DNA of 64,000 nucleotides. Source: Chryseobacterium jejuense. Lineage in GTDB: Bacteria > Bacteroidota > Bacteroidia > Flavobacteriales > Weeksellaceae. The DNA lies in the NCBI RefSeq assembly GCF_900100075.1, contig NZ_FNEG01000002.1, positions 186,001-250,000 of the forward strand. Reading direction: 5' to 3'. Shown one piece after another: positions 27,547 through 37,176 of the stretch (position 1 is the first letter of the stretch; every line of letters begins with the position of its first letter). The translations under genes and the position numbers were made by a program. The notes under the pieces are model-generated. The model was not told the DNA's origin. It ran no database searches and was given only the letters and a program-made list of their open reading frames with translations.

Positions 27547-28482
27547 ATGACGACTCAGAGTCATCAGAATAAACTGGCTATAGTTATCCCCTACTATAAG
27601 ATAGATTTTTTTGAGGAAACCATAAAATCCGTTGCCAAACAACGCAATAAGAACTTTAGCTTGTATATAGGTAATGATGCAAGCCCCAATGACCCCCTGC
27701 CTATCATTCAAAAATATTTTGAAGCAGATGACTATCATTATTTTGATTATAAAAAAAATATTGGCGGTCAAAATCTAGCACTTCAGTGGGAGCGAATATT
27801 GGAAAATGTTCAGGAAGAATGGTTTCAGATATTAGGTGATGATGATATGATTTCTGAAAATTTCACAGAGGAGTTTTACCAAAATTTACCTTTAGTTGAA
27901 GACAAAAAAATCTCTGTCATTAAGTTTTCACATCAGTGGATTGATGAAAAAAATCAAGTAATAGAAAATTTTGATTATAATTTTTCGGAGCTAAAACCCT
28001 CAGATTTTTTTATCAAAAAATATACTCAAGAAATACGAAGTAGCCTCTCAGAAAACATCTTTAAGTTTGATAGCTATCAAAGAATTGGGTTTCAAAAAAT
28101 TACGTTAGCTTGGGGAAGTGATGATTTGGCCATCTTGTTATTTTCTCAAGGAAATAATATTCTTTATACCAAGAACAGTAAAGTAAAGGTAAGAATTTCG
28201 GAATCCAGCATTTCAGGATCAGATCATTTGGATGATCAAAAGCTGAAGGCCCATTTTGAATTAAGAGAAATTCTGGTCACAAAATACTCATCATTATTTG
28301 ATTACCAATTTATAGCCAACGTAGTAGAAGAATATTTAAGTTCCAGTAATTATAACACATATAATGCTCATTGTTCAGTAATATTCTTCTATCTTAAACA
28401 TTTTAAAATTAAAGCTTTTTTAAAGGCTCTCAAAAAAATTTATTATATCAAAAGAAAATGGCGTCTAAAGTTTCCATCATAG
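27547..28482 (+). CDS. Family 2 glycosyltransferase
   Basis: A 311-residue GT-A type enzyme without membrane segments. The nucleotide-sugar fold begins LAIVIPYYK, and the metal-binding motif is GDDD at 97-100, in place of the usual DxD spacing. It opens a run of glycosyltransferases with tight or overlapping joints; its end overlaps the next gene by 25 bases. Donor and acceptor cannot be read from sequence. Confidence 0.85.
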   Translation: MTTQSHQNKLAIVIPYYKIDFFEETIKSVAKQRNKNFSLYIGNDASPNDPLPIIQKYFEADDYHYFDYKKNIGGQNLALQWERILENVQEEWFQILGDDDMISENFTEEFYQNLPLVEDKKISVIKFSHQWIDEKNQVIENFDYNFSELKPSDFFIKKYTQEIRSSLSENIFKFDSYQRIGFQKITLAWGSDDLAILLFSQGNNILYTKNSKVKVRISESSISGSDHLDDQKLKAHFELREILVTKYSSLFDYQFIANVVEEYLSSSNYNTYNAHCSVIFFYLKHFKIKAFLKALKKIYYIKRKWRLKFPS

Positions 28483-29273
28483 TACCATGCTATAATCAAG
28501 AAAATTATCTTGATGAATGTCTGCAATCTGTATTAGATCAAACTTATTTGGATTGGGAATGTATTATAATTGATGATGGTTCTACAGACAACACAGAAAA
28601 AATTGTTAAAAATTGGTTAGATAAAGACTCAAGATTTAAATATTTTAAAAAAATAAACGGAGGTGTATCTTCGGCTAGGAATTTTGGAATAGAAAAAGCT
28701 AATGCAGAATGGATATTACCATTAGATGGTGATGATAAAATTGCATCTCAATACTTAGAATTTGCCTCTAACGAATTCTACAAAAATCCTGATGTGATTT
28801 ATTGTAGGGCATCATTTTTTGGAAATAGCAACGAAGAATTTATTTTAGATAATTTTTCTTATGATCTTCTGCTTATGCATAATCTTATCTTTTGTTCCGC
28901 ATTTTTCAAGAAAGCAGCTTGGGAAAAAACAATTGGATATGATACAAATCTTATTCACGGATTTGAGGATTGGGAATTTTGGATTGAACTCTTGAAAAAT
29001 TCTAGTAAGAAAGTTATTTGTATGGATTATTTAGGTTTCTATTACAGAAGAAAAGATGTATCGAGGGATGTAAATATTAACAAAAATTTACATCAAAAAC
29101 AAGAGGCTTTTAAGTACATATTCAATAAACACCAAAATGAATATTTTAAAATATACGGAACATTTTTTGATATCGTACGACAAAACAAAAAGTTACTAAC
29201 GGACAATGAAAAATTAACTGAAGTTGTTAATGAACCTATTTTTAAAAAAATATTAAGAAAACTCCGTAAATAA
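28458..29273 (+). CDS. Family 2 glycosyltransferase
   Basis: A 271-residue GT2 enzyme with KVSIIVPCYNQENYLDECL at the start, DDGSTD at 39-44 and the DGDD metal motif at 90-93. It starts inside the previous gene (25-base overlap) and its stop overlaps the next start codon by one base, so translation is probably coupled along this block. The coding sequence is strongly A/T-rich. Confidence 0.87.
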   Translation: MASKVSIIVPCYNQENYLDECLQSVLDQTYLDWECIIIDDGSTDNTEKIVKNWLDKDSRFKYFKKINGGVSSARNFGIEKANAEWILPLDGDDKIASQYLEFASNEFYKNPDVIYCRASFFGNSNEEFILDNFSYDLLLMHNLIFCSAFFKKAAWEKTIGYDTNLIHGFEDWEFWIELLKNSSKKVICMDYLGFYYRRKDVSRDVNINKNLHQKQEAFKYIFNKHQNEYFKIYGTFFDIVRQNKKLLTDNEKLTEVVNEPIFKKILRKLRK

Positions 29274-30151
29274 TGCTCTCCATTATAGTTTCATCATATC
29301 AGCAAAAATATTACGACCAACTTGTTAAAAATATTAACGAGACTATTGGCGATCATTTTCTTTATGAAATTATTCAAATATGGAATCCTGATTTAATGAG
29401 TATTACAAAAGCTTACAATATAGGAGCTAAAAAAAGTCAGTACGAGAATCTTCTGTTCCTTCATGAAGATATTATTTTTCATACCCAAAACTGGGGCGAA
29501 AAACTATTAAGTAGCCTGAACAAAGACAATACAGGAGTCATTGGAATAGCAGGTTCTTCTTATGTCCCTTCGGCCCCTTCAAGTTGGACAGTGGCAACAA
29601 AATATAATTTTATAAATATATTACAAGGAAATAAACAAAATACAGATTATACACATCTTCATTCCATGGCGGGAAATCTAATGAAAGCACTGGCTGTAGA
29701 TGGTGTTTTTTTAGCCATAAAAAAAGAGAAATATCTTCAGATCAGATTTGATGAAAATCTAAAAGGGTTTCACGGCTATGATCTTGATTTTAGCCTGAGG
29801 ACTTCCAAAAAATTTCAGAATTATGTTATAGACGATATTCTTATTCAACATTTTTCGGGAGGAAATCTAAATAAGATCTGGTTTGATACAAACATAGCTA
29901 TTAAATTAAAATTAGGATCAAATTTCAACATACATACAGATTCTGAAGTCGAAAAAGATGTATTTAATAACTTTCTTTATCGTTATTTTACATATTACCT
30001 AATTAACCGAAAAAATATTTTGTTTACCTTGAAGTTTTATCCTAAAAAACTTACACTTAAGCATCATTTGGAAATAATGAAAAAATATCTTAGCTACATC
30101 AGACATTCTGGAGATATCAATAAAAAAATTAATTTAACACAAGGGGAATAA
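29273..30151 (+). CDS. Glycosyltransferase, GT2-like
   Basis: A 292-residue protein with a GT-A style N-terminus (MLSIIVSSYQQKYY). It has LHEDI (63-67) in the place of the DxD motif and a late GYDLDFSLR segment of the kind seen in acceptor-binding regions of GT2-related enzymes. It is more distant from standard GT2 than its neighbours, so only the class is called. Confidence 0.72.
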   Translation: MLSIIVSSYQQKYYDQLVKNINETIGDHFLYEIIQIWNPDLMSITKAYNIGAKKSQYENLLFLHEDIIFHTQNWGEKLLSSLNKDNTGVIGIAGSSYVPSAPSSWTVATKYNFINILQGNKQNTDYTHLHSMAGNLMKALAVDGVFLAIKKEKYLQIRFDENLKGFHGYDLDFSLRTSKKFQNYVIDDILIQHFSGGNLNKIWFDTNIAIKLKLGSNFNIHTDSEVEKDVFNNFLYRYFTYYLINRKNILFTLKFYPKKLTLKHHLEIMKKYLSYIRHSGDINKKINLTQGE

Positions 30152-30160
30152 TTAGATAAT

Positions 30161-30829
30161 ATGATCATAGGAAACGGGCTTATCGCTAATTCATTAAAAG
30201 ACATAGATTCAGAGGATAATATTTTCTTTGCTTCAGGCGTTTCAAATTCCCTTGAAACCAGAAGCTCTGAGTTTGAAAGAGAATTTACTCTTTTAAAAAA
30301 TACTCTGGAAAACACTGGCGATAGAAAATTGATATACTTTTCCACATTAAGTGTAAATGACCAGTCTAAACAGAATAGCCACTATGTTTTGCATAAACTG
30401 GCTATGGAAAATTATATTAAAAAAAATTCAGATAACTACCTCATTTTAAGAATAGGGAATATTGTAGGAAAAGGTGGAAACCCCAATACTCTTTTTAATT
30501 ATTTAAACAATCAGATTACAAATACTCATAAATTTACAGTTCACAATAAAGCCAGAAGATTACTGATAGACATGGATGATATTACAAAATTCCTGGAAAC
30601 CAACTGTATTCTTCTTGGTAATAATATTGTTAACTGTGCTTTTCCTTATTATTATGATTTAAAGGAAATTATCGGAGCTATTGAAAAGAAAACTCAGCAA
30701 AAAGGAATCTATTCGGAAAGTGATGAAGGAGATTTCTATAAAGTAGATTTTGGAGAAAACATCAACTCATTTTTCTCTGGAATAAGTCCAGAAGATTACT
30801 TAGAAACGCTAACTCAAAAGTATATTTAA
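30161..30829 (+). CDS. Short NAD(P)-binding sugar epimerase/reductase-like protein
   Basis: A 222-residue protein with a Rossmann-type start MIIGNGLIANSL (nucleotide loop GNGLIA) and IYFSTLSV followed by YVLHKLAMENYI, which fits the SDR YxxxK catalytic pair. LRIGNIVGKGGN matches the substrate region of RmlD/GalE-like enzymes. It is much shorter than the usual 290-350 residues, so it may be a reduced reductase. It could supply a reduction step for the keto-sugar made by RfbB; this is speculation. Confidence 0.6.
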   Translation: MIIGNGLIANSLKDIDSEDNIFFASGVSNSLETRSSEFEREFTLLKNTLENTGDRKLIYFSTLSVNDQSKQNSHYVLHKLAMENYIKKNSDNYLILRIGNIVGKGGNPNTLFNYLNNQITNTHKFTVHNKARRLLIDMDDITKFLETNCILLGNNIVNCAFPYYYDLKEIIGAIEKKTQQKGIYSESDEGDFYKVDFGENINSFFSGISPEDYLETLTQKYI

Positions 30830-30830
30830 G

Positions 30831-31772
30831 ATGGCTAATATGTATATTATCATTGTTACTTATAATGCCATGAAATGGGCAGAAAGATGTTTTACCAGTT
30901 TACGAAAATCCAATATTCCCGTACAAACAATCGTTGTTGATAACGGCTCTACGGACGGCACTCAAGATTATATTAAAATAAACTTTCCTGAAGTTGATTT
31001 TATTCAGTCTCCGGAAAATTTAGGTTTTGGTAAAGCAAATAATATTGGTATTGAAAAAGCTTATAAACAAGGAGCCGATTTTTTTTATTTGATGAATCAG
31101 GATGCATGGATTTTCCCGAACAGTATAGAACAATTACTGGAAGTTTATCATCATTATCCCAACAAAGAGCAAATTGGCATCCTAAGTCCTATGCATTTGG
31201 ACGGAAGCGAAAAAAAATTAGATCTCCATTTTGAAAATTATCTGGGAAAATATGCCAAAACAAACCGTTTAATTTCCGACCTATTTTTAAAACAGCAAAG
31301 TAAATGGTATGAAATAGATTTTGTAAACGCTGCCCATTGGTTATTACCTAAATCTACCATTGAAATCGTTGGTGGGTTCAATCCGTTTTATTTCCATTAT
31401 GGCGAAGACTATGACTATTTAAATCGTGTTTTGTATAATAAAAAGAAAGTTATACTTTGTCCGGATAGCCTTGTAGTTCATGATACTAAGCAGCATAAAA
31501 CGTTTCAAAGTCCCGAAGCCGCTTATAAAGAAAAATGGCTTTCATTGAGGTTACAAAAACAAACCCAATTTATGAATCCTGCATTTGACTTTGATCCAAT
31601 AAAAATAAAAAAGCAATTATTATGGGATTTTTATAAATTCGCATTAAAAGGTTATACAAAAGAACGTATTGAGCAACGTGAAATGAATCAATATTTTTTA
31701 CCTCGCTTACAAGAAATTCATGAGCATCGCCAACAAATTATTAACTCACCACACCCATTTTTAAATCTATAA
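30831..31772 (+). CDS. Family 2 glycosyltransferase (rhamnosyltransferase-like), copy A
   Basis: A 313-residue GT2 enzyme. It opens IIIVTYNAMKWAERCF, has VVDNGSTDGT (36-45), LGFGKANNIGIEKA, the NQDAW metal motif (89-93), and FHYGEDYDYLNR in the acceptor region, a pattern common in rhamnosyl- and GlcNAc-transferases. A close paralogue lies at 36207-37130, with near-identical DNA over the first part of the gene. It starts two bases after the previous stop codon. Confidence 0.88.
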   Translation: MANMYIIIVTYNAMKWAERCFTSLRKSNIPVQTIVVDNGSTDGTQDYIKINFPEVDFIQSPENLGFGKANNIGIEKAYKQGADFFYLMNQDAWIFPNSIEQLLEVYHHYPNKEQIGILSPMHLDGSEKKLDLHFENYLGKYAKTNRLISDLFLKQQSKWYEIDFVNAAHWLLPKSTIEIVGGFNPFYFHYGEDYDYLNRVLYNKKKVILCPDSLVVHDTKQHKTFQSPEAAYKEKWLSLRLQKQTQFMNPAFDFDPIKIKKQLLWDFYKFALKGYTKERIEQREMNQYFLPRLQEIHEHRQQIINSPHPFLNL

Positions 31773-31782
31773 AAATTTCTAA

Positions 31783-32937
31783 ATGAGTAAAAAAATTCTT
31801 TTCGTTTGTTATGGAGATTCAAACTCTCCAAAAGCCTGGTCTAATGTACCGTTCCTTTTTTCTGAAAATTTAAAAAAGCAGGGATATGAAATTCTGCGTG
31901 TAGATCTCTCGCCTGCAACGAAATACGAAACCTTATGGAATAAATACCCGGGAAGAATTTTATCTCGATTTTTCCCGAGTCAACAATATGAATTTATTAA
32001 GACTCCTATTTCAAGGATGATAGCTTATAAAAAGATCAAGAAGGTTGTAAAAAATAACCCGGATCTTTATTTTGTTATTATATTGAGTTTCGATTTTTAT
32101 AATAAATTCAGCAACACACCATCGCTATTATTTCACGATTGGAGTTATGACATGGTTATCTTAGATCGCTTAAAGAGGAAACCCTACTTCTTTGAAAAAT
32201 GGTTTATCAAATATCAACATGAAGCCTTTAACAATTCCGAATTAGTAGTTTCACTTTTTAAAGATGCACAAAAAATCATTTCTGAACGCCATGGTAAAAA
32301 AGTACATCATCTCGGCAGTAATGTTGTTAATGATATAAACTTTAATAAGCCTACTTTTCAAGAAATTTTAGATAAGAAAAAAAAATCAGAAGAACTACTG
32401 CTTATTGGATCAATGAAATATTTATTAGGTGCGAGAAAGTTGGTAGAAGCGGTTAGAATTTTACAAAAAGATTTTCCTAATTTAACTTTAAATATAATTA
32501 ATATTCCAAAAGATCGATTGTTGTTACAAAATACAGATCGAAACATAATTTGTTATGAATATTTGGATAAGGGAGATCCGGAACAAAATACCCAATACTA
32601 CAATCTTATTACTAAAGCAAAAATTCTTGTAAATCCATCCGAAATTTGGGCTGCATATTCTAGTACAATTGAATGTATGTTTTACTACACGCCTATCATT
32701 ATAAAACCTTATGAAGCTTTTGCTTTAGATTATGGAGAGAACAATGACTTCGGTATTTATCTTCAAAATACTGAAGTAAGTGATATTGTAGATAGTATAC
32801 GAACAATTCTTACGATGAACGAAGAGCAGTATACGAAACTATGTTTAAGAGCTCATGAACTAGTAAAAGATCAAACTTGGGAAAGTTACACAACGAAAGT
32901 AATTGAACTGATGAATAATGTAGTAAATAAAAATTAA
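31783..32937 (+). CDS. Glycosyltransferase, GT-B (family 1/4-like)
   Basis: A 384-residue protein with two Rossmann-like halves. The first begins KKILFVCYGDSNSPKAW and includes LLFHDWSYDMVI. The second contains LLLIGSMKYLLGARKLVEA, then AKILVNPSEIWAAYSSTIECMFY, where Glu aligns with the donor-binding EX7E region. Substrate is unknown. The next gene starts four bases later. Confidence 0.75.
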   Translation: MSKKILFVCYGDSNSPKAWSNVPFLFSENLKKQGYEILRVDLSPATKYETLWNKYPGRILSRFFPSQQYEFIKTPISRMIAYKKIKKVVKNNPDLYFVIILSFDFYNKFSNTPSLLFHDWSYDMVILDRLKRKPYFFEKWFIKYQHEAFNNSELVVSLFKDAQKIISERHGKKVHHLGSNVVNDINFNKPTFQEILDKKKKSEELLLIGSMKYLLGARKLVEAVRILQKDFPNLTLNIINIPKDRLLLQNTDRNIICYEYLDKGDPEQNTQYYNLITKAKILVNPSEIWAAYSSTIECMFYYTPIIIKPYEAFALDYGENNDFGIYLQNTEVSDIVDSIRTILTMNEEQYTKLCLRAHELVKDQTWESYTTKVIELMNNVVNKN

Positions 32938-32941
32938 CCCT

Positions 32942-33730
32942 TTGAAATCACTCCCTATCAGCATTTGCATTCTCTCCTGGAAAACAGGAAAAACACTGAG
33001 AAACACATTAAAGTCCTATCGGAAGTATGGTCTTCTGGATATGATTGATGATATTGTAATTCTTTTTCAGGAAGTAAGTGAGTCCGATAAAAAACTGGCA
33101 AATCAGTATAAAATCAGATATATAGGACTAAAAGATAATATCGGAATCGGAAAAGGAATGAAAATGTTGGCAGAAAATGCGGCTTGTGAAAATATTCTTT
33201 TTCTGGAGCATGACTTTGAGCTGATTGAAGATCAGGAAACCGTATTTTCCCGCCTTAAAAACGGATTAAAAATGCTTGACAATGGTTTTGATGTAGTTCG
33301 ATATAGAAGCAGAAATACACCAGGCTATCCTCTTATTTCCATCAGGCATAAAGGAAATGAGCTGAATTATTATGATGACTGGCATGAATGTACTTCACCT
33401 CATCTCCTGGAATCCCTGCATTGGCTTGATCCTGCAATAGAATTTCCTGATAAAATACAAAAACAAGGTGAGTATTTTATTACCACCTCACGTTGGGCCA
33501 ACTGGACCAATAATCCTTACCTTGTCAGAAAAAATTTCTTGCTTGATACCATTATCCCTTTCTCAGGAGAAACAGCTTCTTTAGAAAGAAATATTGCTGC
33601 CTGGTGGGTAAAACAAAATTTTAGGATTGCACAGGGAGAAGGACTTTTTAAACACAATGACCTTACCAAGTATCCGAAGAAAACCATTGTTCAAAAGATC
33701 ATAGGAAGACTGAAAAATATATTTAAATAA
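32942..33730 (+). CDS. Glycosyltransferase-like protein with TTG start
   Basis: A 262-residue GT-A-like protein (LPISICILSWKTGKTL, then NIGIGKGMK and the acidic pair LEHDF in the DxD position). The start codon is TTG four bases after the previous stop codon; it immediately precedes the first beta-strand and no in-frame ATG is nearby. The relation to standard GT2 is remote, so family assignment is tentative. Confidence 0.68.
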   Translation: MKSLPISICILSWKTGKTLRNTLKSYRKYGLLDMIDDIVILFQEVSESDKKLANQYKIRYIGLKDNIGIGKGMKMLAENAACENILFLEHDFELIEDQETVFSRLKNGLKMLDNGFDVVRYRSRNTPGYPLISIRHKGNELNYYDDWHECTSPHLLESLHWLDPAIEFPDKIQKQGEYFITTSRWANWTNNPYLVRKNFLLDTIIPFSGETASLERNIAAWWVKQNFRIAQGEGLFKHNDLTKYPKKTIVQKIIGRLKNIFK

Positions 33731-33740
33731 CACACCAAAG

Positions 33741-34706
33741 ATGAAGATTCTTTTCCATGAGGATGAACTCAACTACAGAGGGACTTCCATAGCAGTATAT
33801 GATTATGCAGATTTCAATGAGAGATATCTGGGCAATGAATCTATAATTGTCTACAATAAAAATTCAAAGACCAATCATCCATTAGGTGTTGAAAAATTTG
33901 AAAAAAGATTCCGTGTACATGGTTATTCAGACTTCAGTGAAGTGGATCAGCTTATCCGTGAGGATCATATAGATCTTTTTTATGCTATTAAAAATGGAAA
34001 TATAGACGGTATAGATACCAAGGAATGTAAATCCGTAATCCATAGTGTTTTCAAACATTTTGAACCTCATGGAGACGTATATGCCTATGTTTCTGAATGG
34101 CTGAGCCAAGAGATGACAGATTCAACATATCCTTATGTTCCACACATGGTCAATTTTGATTCCCAAACTCATGAGAATTTAAGGGCAGAACTGAATATTC
34201 CAAAGAATGCAAAGGTTTTCGGATATTATGGCGGCCATATCAGCTTTAATATTCTTTTTGCTCAAAAAACTATTGAAAAAATAGCATCAAAATATAAAGA
34301 TATCTATTTCATTTTTATGGGAGTAGATTCTTTCATCAAAAAGAAATGGTGGAAATCTGTTCCGTCAAACATCATCTTTCTTCCGCCAAGTTCAGATATT
34401 ATCATGAAGCAAAAGTTCATCAATACCTGCAATGCTTTACTTCATGCACGGGAAAGAGGAGAAACTTTTGGAATTACCGTTGCTGAATTTGCCATTATGG
34501 ATAAACCGGTGATTGCTTTTGCCAATCCTCCGGAAAAAGCTCACATCACCCATCTACAAGATCAGGCTTATTATTATAATGACAGTAAGGAGCTACAGAA
34601 CATCATCCTGGATGCAGATCTCAGTTTATCTGCAAAAGAGCTTTATGAAAAATTTCTTCCTCATCCGGTAATGGATACTTTTAAAAAAGTTTTCATAGAT
34701 CATTAA
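33741..34706 (+). CDS. Glycosyltransferase, GT4-like
   Basis: A 321-residue GT-B protein. The C-terminal half shows VFGYYGGHISFNILFA, then YFIFMGVD and HARERGETFGITVAEFAIMDKPVIAF, with the conserved E-x7-E pattern that contacts the nucleotide sugar in family 4. The N-terminal half is short. It lies ten bases after the previous gene and six bases before an acyltransferase gene. Confidence 0.8.
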   Translation: MKILFHEDELNYRGTSIAVYDYADFNERYLGNESIIVYNKNSKTNHPLGVEKFEKRFRVHGYSDFSEVDQLIREDHIDLFYAIKNGNIDGIDTKECKSVIHSVFKHFEPHGDVYAYVSEWLSQEMTDSTYPYVPHMVNFDSQTHENLRAELNIPKNAKVFGYYGGHISFNILFAQKTIEKIASKYKDIYFIFMGVDSFIKKKWWKSVPSNIIFLPPSSDIIMKQKFINTCNALLHARERGETFGITVAEFAIMDKPVIAFANPPEKAHITHLQDQAYYYNDSKELQNIILDADLSLSAKELYEKFLPHPVMDTFKKVFIDH

Positions 34707-34712
34707 TAACAC

Positions 34713-35891
34713 ATGCTAGTTAAAAGAATTTTCACCTTTGATATTGGCGATAATCGGATATTCGGATTGGATATTCTGAGAATGCTTGCCATTATGTTTG
34801 TGGTTATCAACCATAATGCTTCTCTCCTTCCATCATCAGTTTACACTTTTTTAGAATATTTCATTTTTGATGGTGTGTGCATATTCTTTGTTCTCAGTGG
34901 TTTCCTCATTGGAAATATCATCATCAAGTCTGTTGAAAAAAATGGATTCACCAGATATGAACTTTTCAATTTCTGGATAAGGAGATGGTTCCGTACTCTT
35001 CCGAACTATTATCTTTTTGTACTGATCCTTACGGTTTTAAGTGTACTTTTTGTGGGCAAATTTTCTCTTAAAGAGGTTTTCCCTTTTTTATTTTTCTGCC
35101 AGAATTTATTTCATGTCAATGATTCCTTTTTTGGAGAATCATGGAGCCTTTCCGTAGAAGAATGGTTTTATCTCAGCATTCCTCTTATTCTTTTCTGCTG
35201 TGTGAATTTATTTAAAATCAAATTCAAAAAATCGTTGCTTATTGTATCCATTTTTTTATTGTTGTTTTATACATTTCTCAGACATTACATGCACCACAAC
35301 GGGCAATTGTATGAAATGGTTGATTTCCGTCGCGTGGTTATTATGAGAATAGATAATATTATGTATGGAGTAATTGGTGCCTATATCAGCTATTATTATC
35401 AGGAATTCTGGATGAAGCATAAATATAAATTTTTCATTGCCGGGATTGTATTGGTATTCATATGGAAAGTTCTCTTTTATATTTATACTGATATCAACAG
35501 CTTTTACTACGTTAATATTTTCTATCCCCTTTTTTGTACAGCTATATTCTGTCTCCTACCTTTAATGAGCCAGTATACCTTAAAAAAATATAATGTAGTA
35601 GCTACTGCCATCACTTATATAAGTTTAATTTCATACTCTTTATATCTGATTCATTATTCATTAATAAAAAAACTATTGATAGACCATATTTTTTCCTTCA
35701 TTTTTGCCGGGGATTATTTAGAAGCTTATCTTCTTAAAAATACTTTTTATTGGGGCGCATCGCTCTTGGGGGCATTCCTTATTTATAAATACTTTGAGAT
35801 GCCAACTACAAAACTGAGAGATCGTATTATGTTTAAATCTAATAAAAAGAGTAATTCTTCACCTTTAGAATTTTCAAAAAAGATTAATTAA
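34713..35891 (+). CDS. Acyltransferase-3 family membrane protein
   Basis: A 392-residue inner membrane protein with about ten hydrophobic segments. The N-terminal motif LDILRMLAIMFVVINHNA carries the conserved Arg and His of the family, and GESWSLSVEEWFYL is another family landmark. These proteins usually put acetyl or other short acyl groups on sugars of exported polysaccharides. It closes the 24510-35891 block of nearly continuous genes. Confidence 0.88.
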   Translation: MLVKRIFTFDIGDNRIFGLDILRMLAIMFVVINHNASLLPSSVYTFLEYFIFDGVCIFFVLSGFLIGNIIIKSVEKNGFTRYELFNFWIRRWFRTLPNYYLFVLILTVLSVLFVGKFSLKEVFPFLFFCQNLFHVNDSFFGESWSLSVEEWFYLSIPLILFCCVNLFKIKFKKSLLIVSIFLLLFYTFLRHYMHHNGQLYEMVDFRRVVIMRIDNIMYGVIGAYISYYYQEFWMKHKYKFFIAGIVLVFIWKVLFYIYTDINSFYYVNIFYPLFCTAIFCLLPLMSQYTLKKYNVVATAITYISLISYSLYLIHYSLIKKLLIDHIFSFIFAGDYLEAYLLKNTFYWGASLLGAFLIYKYFEMPTTKLRDRIMFKSNKKSNSSPLEFSKKIN

Positions 35892-36206
35892 AATGAAAAT
35901 GAATTTTCTATACACTGTTAACAAGCTTTATTAGCCAATAAACAACAATTAGTCAGCACTAAAAAAGGATATTACAGCTATTCTATTGATTGTATTTAAT
36001 TCATTATGGAAAATGCTGCTGTTTACAGCAGGCTTCCTTACCTTTCCGCCCATTGATTCCATGATAAAAAAAACTGTATTATTTTATCTACTTTAATTTT
36101 TTTTAAAATAGCAAGTCTACTATTTTTTGTATTTTAGAATCATTAATTTACTATATAAAATCACAGATTATTCATTAATCTGGAACAAAAAAATATTAAA
36201 ATAAAA
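35892..36206. other. Intergenic region with a small hairpin
   Basis: This 315-base A/T-rich gap separates the acyltransferase gene from the second glycosyltransferase block. It contains CTGCTGTTTACAGCAG (36016-36031), a perfect 7-bp hairpin without a U-tract, and a weak -7-like TATTTTTTG near 36120 with one extra spacer base. I see no gene here. Confidence 0.5.
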
Positions 36207-37130
36207 ATGCCTCAGATTCATATTATTATTGTTACCTACAATGCCATGAAATGGGCAGAACGATGTTTTACCAGTTTAAGAAAATCATCTGTTCCTGTAA
36301 AGTGCTTTGTAATAGATAACGGATCTAAAGATGGTACTCAGGAATACATACAAAAGCATTTCCCGGAAGTAGATTTCACTCAGTCCGAATCTAATCTCGG
36401 ATTTGGAAAAGCCAATAATATAGGCATTGAAAAAGCTTATAAAAATGGTGCTGATTTCTTCTATCTGATGAATCAGGATGCATGGCTCTATGAAGACAGT
36501 ATGGAAAAGATGCTTGAAATATATAACAGCCATCCCAACAAAGACGAAATCGGGATTATAAGTCCTATTCACATTGATGGTTCAGAAAAATATCTAGACA
36601 TCTTTCTGGATCAATATATTGCCAAGAATTATGAAAAGACAAGAATGATTTCAGATCTGTATTTTCAGACTTTAAAACCTTACTACGAAATTCACTTTGT
36701 AAATGCTGCTCATTGGCTGTTACCGAAAAAAACTATAGAAACCATAGGAGGATTTAATCCTTATTTTTTCCATTATGGGGAAGATGATGAGTACGTCAAC
36801 AGAATTCATTTCCATCACAAGAAAGTTTTGCTGGTTCCGGGTAGTAAGGTGGTTCATGATGGAGTACAACTTCTCCATAAAATAGATTTTACCAAGTACG
36901 AAGATGTTCGGATAGAAATCAACACTTTGAATCCTAGCCTGCCCAATGCTTTACAACGGGAAAAAAAATCATTAAAGCAAAGCATGCTGAAGAATTTCAT
37001 AACAGGAAATTTTGCACGATACAAAGAACTTTCTCTGAAATATAAAAAAATTGCAGGAGATAGTGAAAAATTAAGCAGCTTACGAAGTCAATTGGCTCAA
37101 CCAGGCCCAAGTTTTCTGAATCTGTCGTAA
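36207..37130 (+). CDS. Family 2 glycosyltransferase (rhamnosyltransferase-like), copy B
   Basis: A 307-residue paralogue of the enzyme at 30831-31772. Both share VTYNAMKWAERCFTSLRKS, LGFGKANNIGIEKAY, FFYLMNQDAW and FHYGED; the C-terminal third differs. The NQDAW motif is again at 89-93. The copies presumably use related donors or acceptors and diverged in the acceptor part. It begins a second gene block after a 315-base gap. Confidence 0.88.
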   Translation: MPQIHIIIVTYNAMKWAERCFTSLRKSSVPVKCFVIDNGSKDGTQEYIQKHFPEVDFTQSESNLGFGKANNIGIEKAYKNGADFFYLMNQDAWLYEDSMEKMLEIYNSHPNKDEIGIISPIHIDGSEKYLDIFLDQYIAKNYEKTRMISDLYFQTLKPYYEIHFVNAAHWLLPKKTIETIGGFNPYFFHYGEDDEYVNRIHFHHKKVLLVPGSKVVHDGVQLLHKIDFTKYEDVRIEINTLNPSLPNALQREKKSLKQSMLKNFITGNFARYKELSLKYKKIAGDSEKLSSLRSQLAQPGPSFLNLS

Positions 37131-37176
37131 ATTAGCTGTACAAAAAATGAAAATTAATGATGAAAAATAATATATT

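Noticed and set aside
35892..36206. Possible gene remnant between acyltransferase and glycosyltransferase
   Set aside because: Only frames of fewer than 20 codons are present, and none resembles neighbouring genes.
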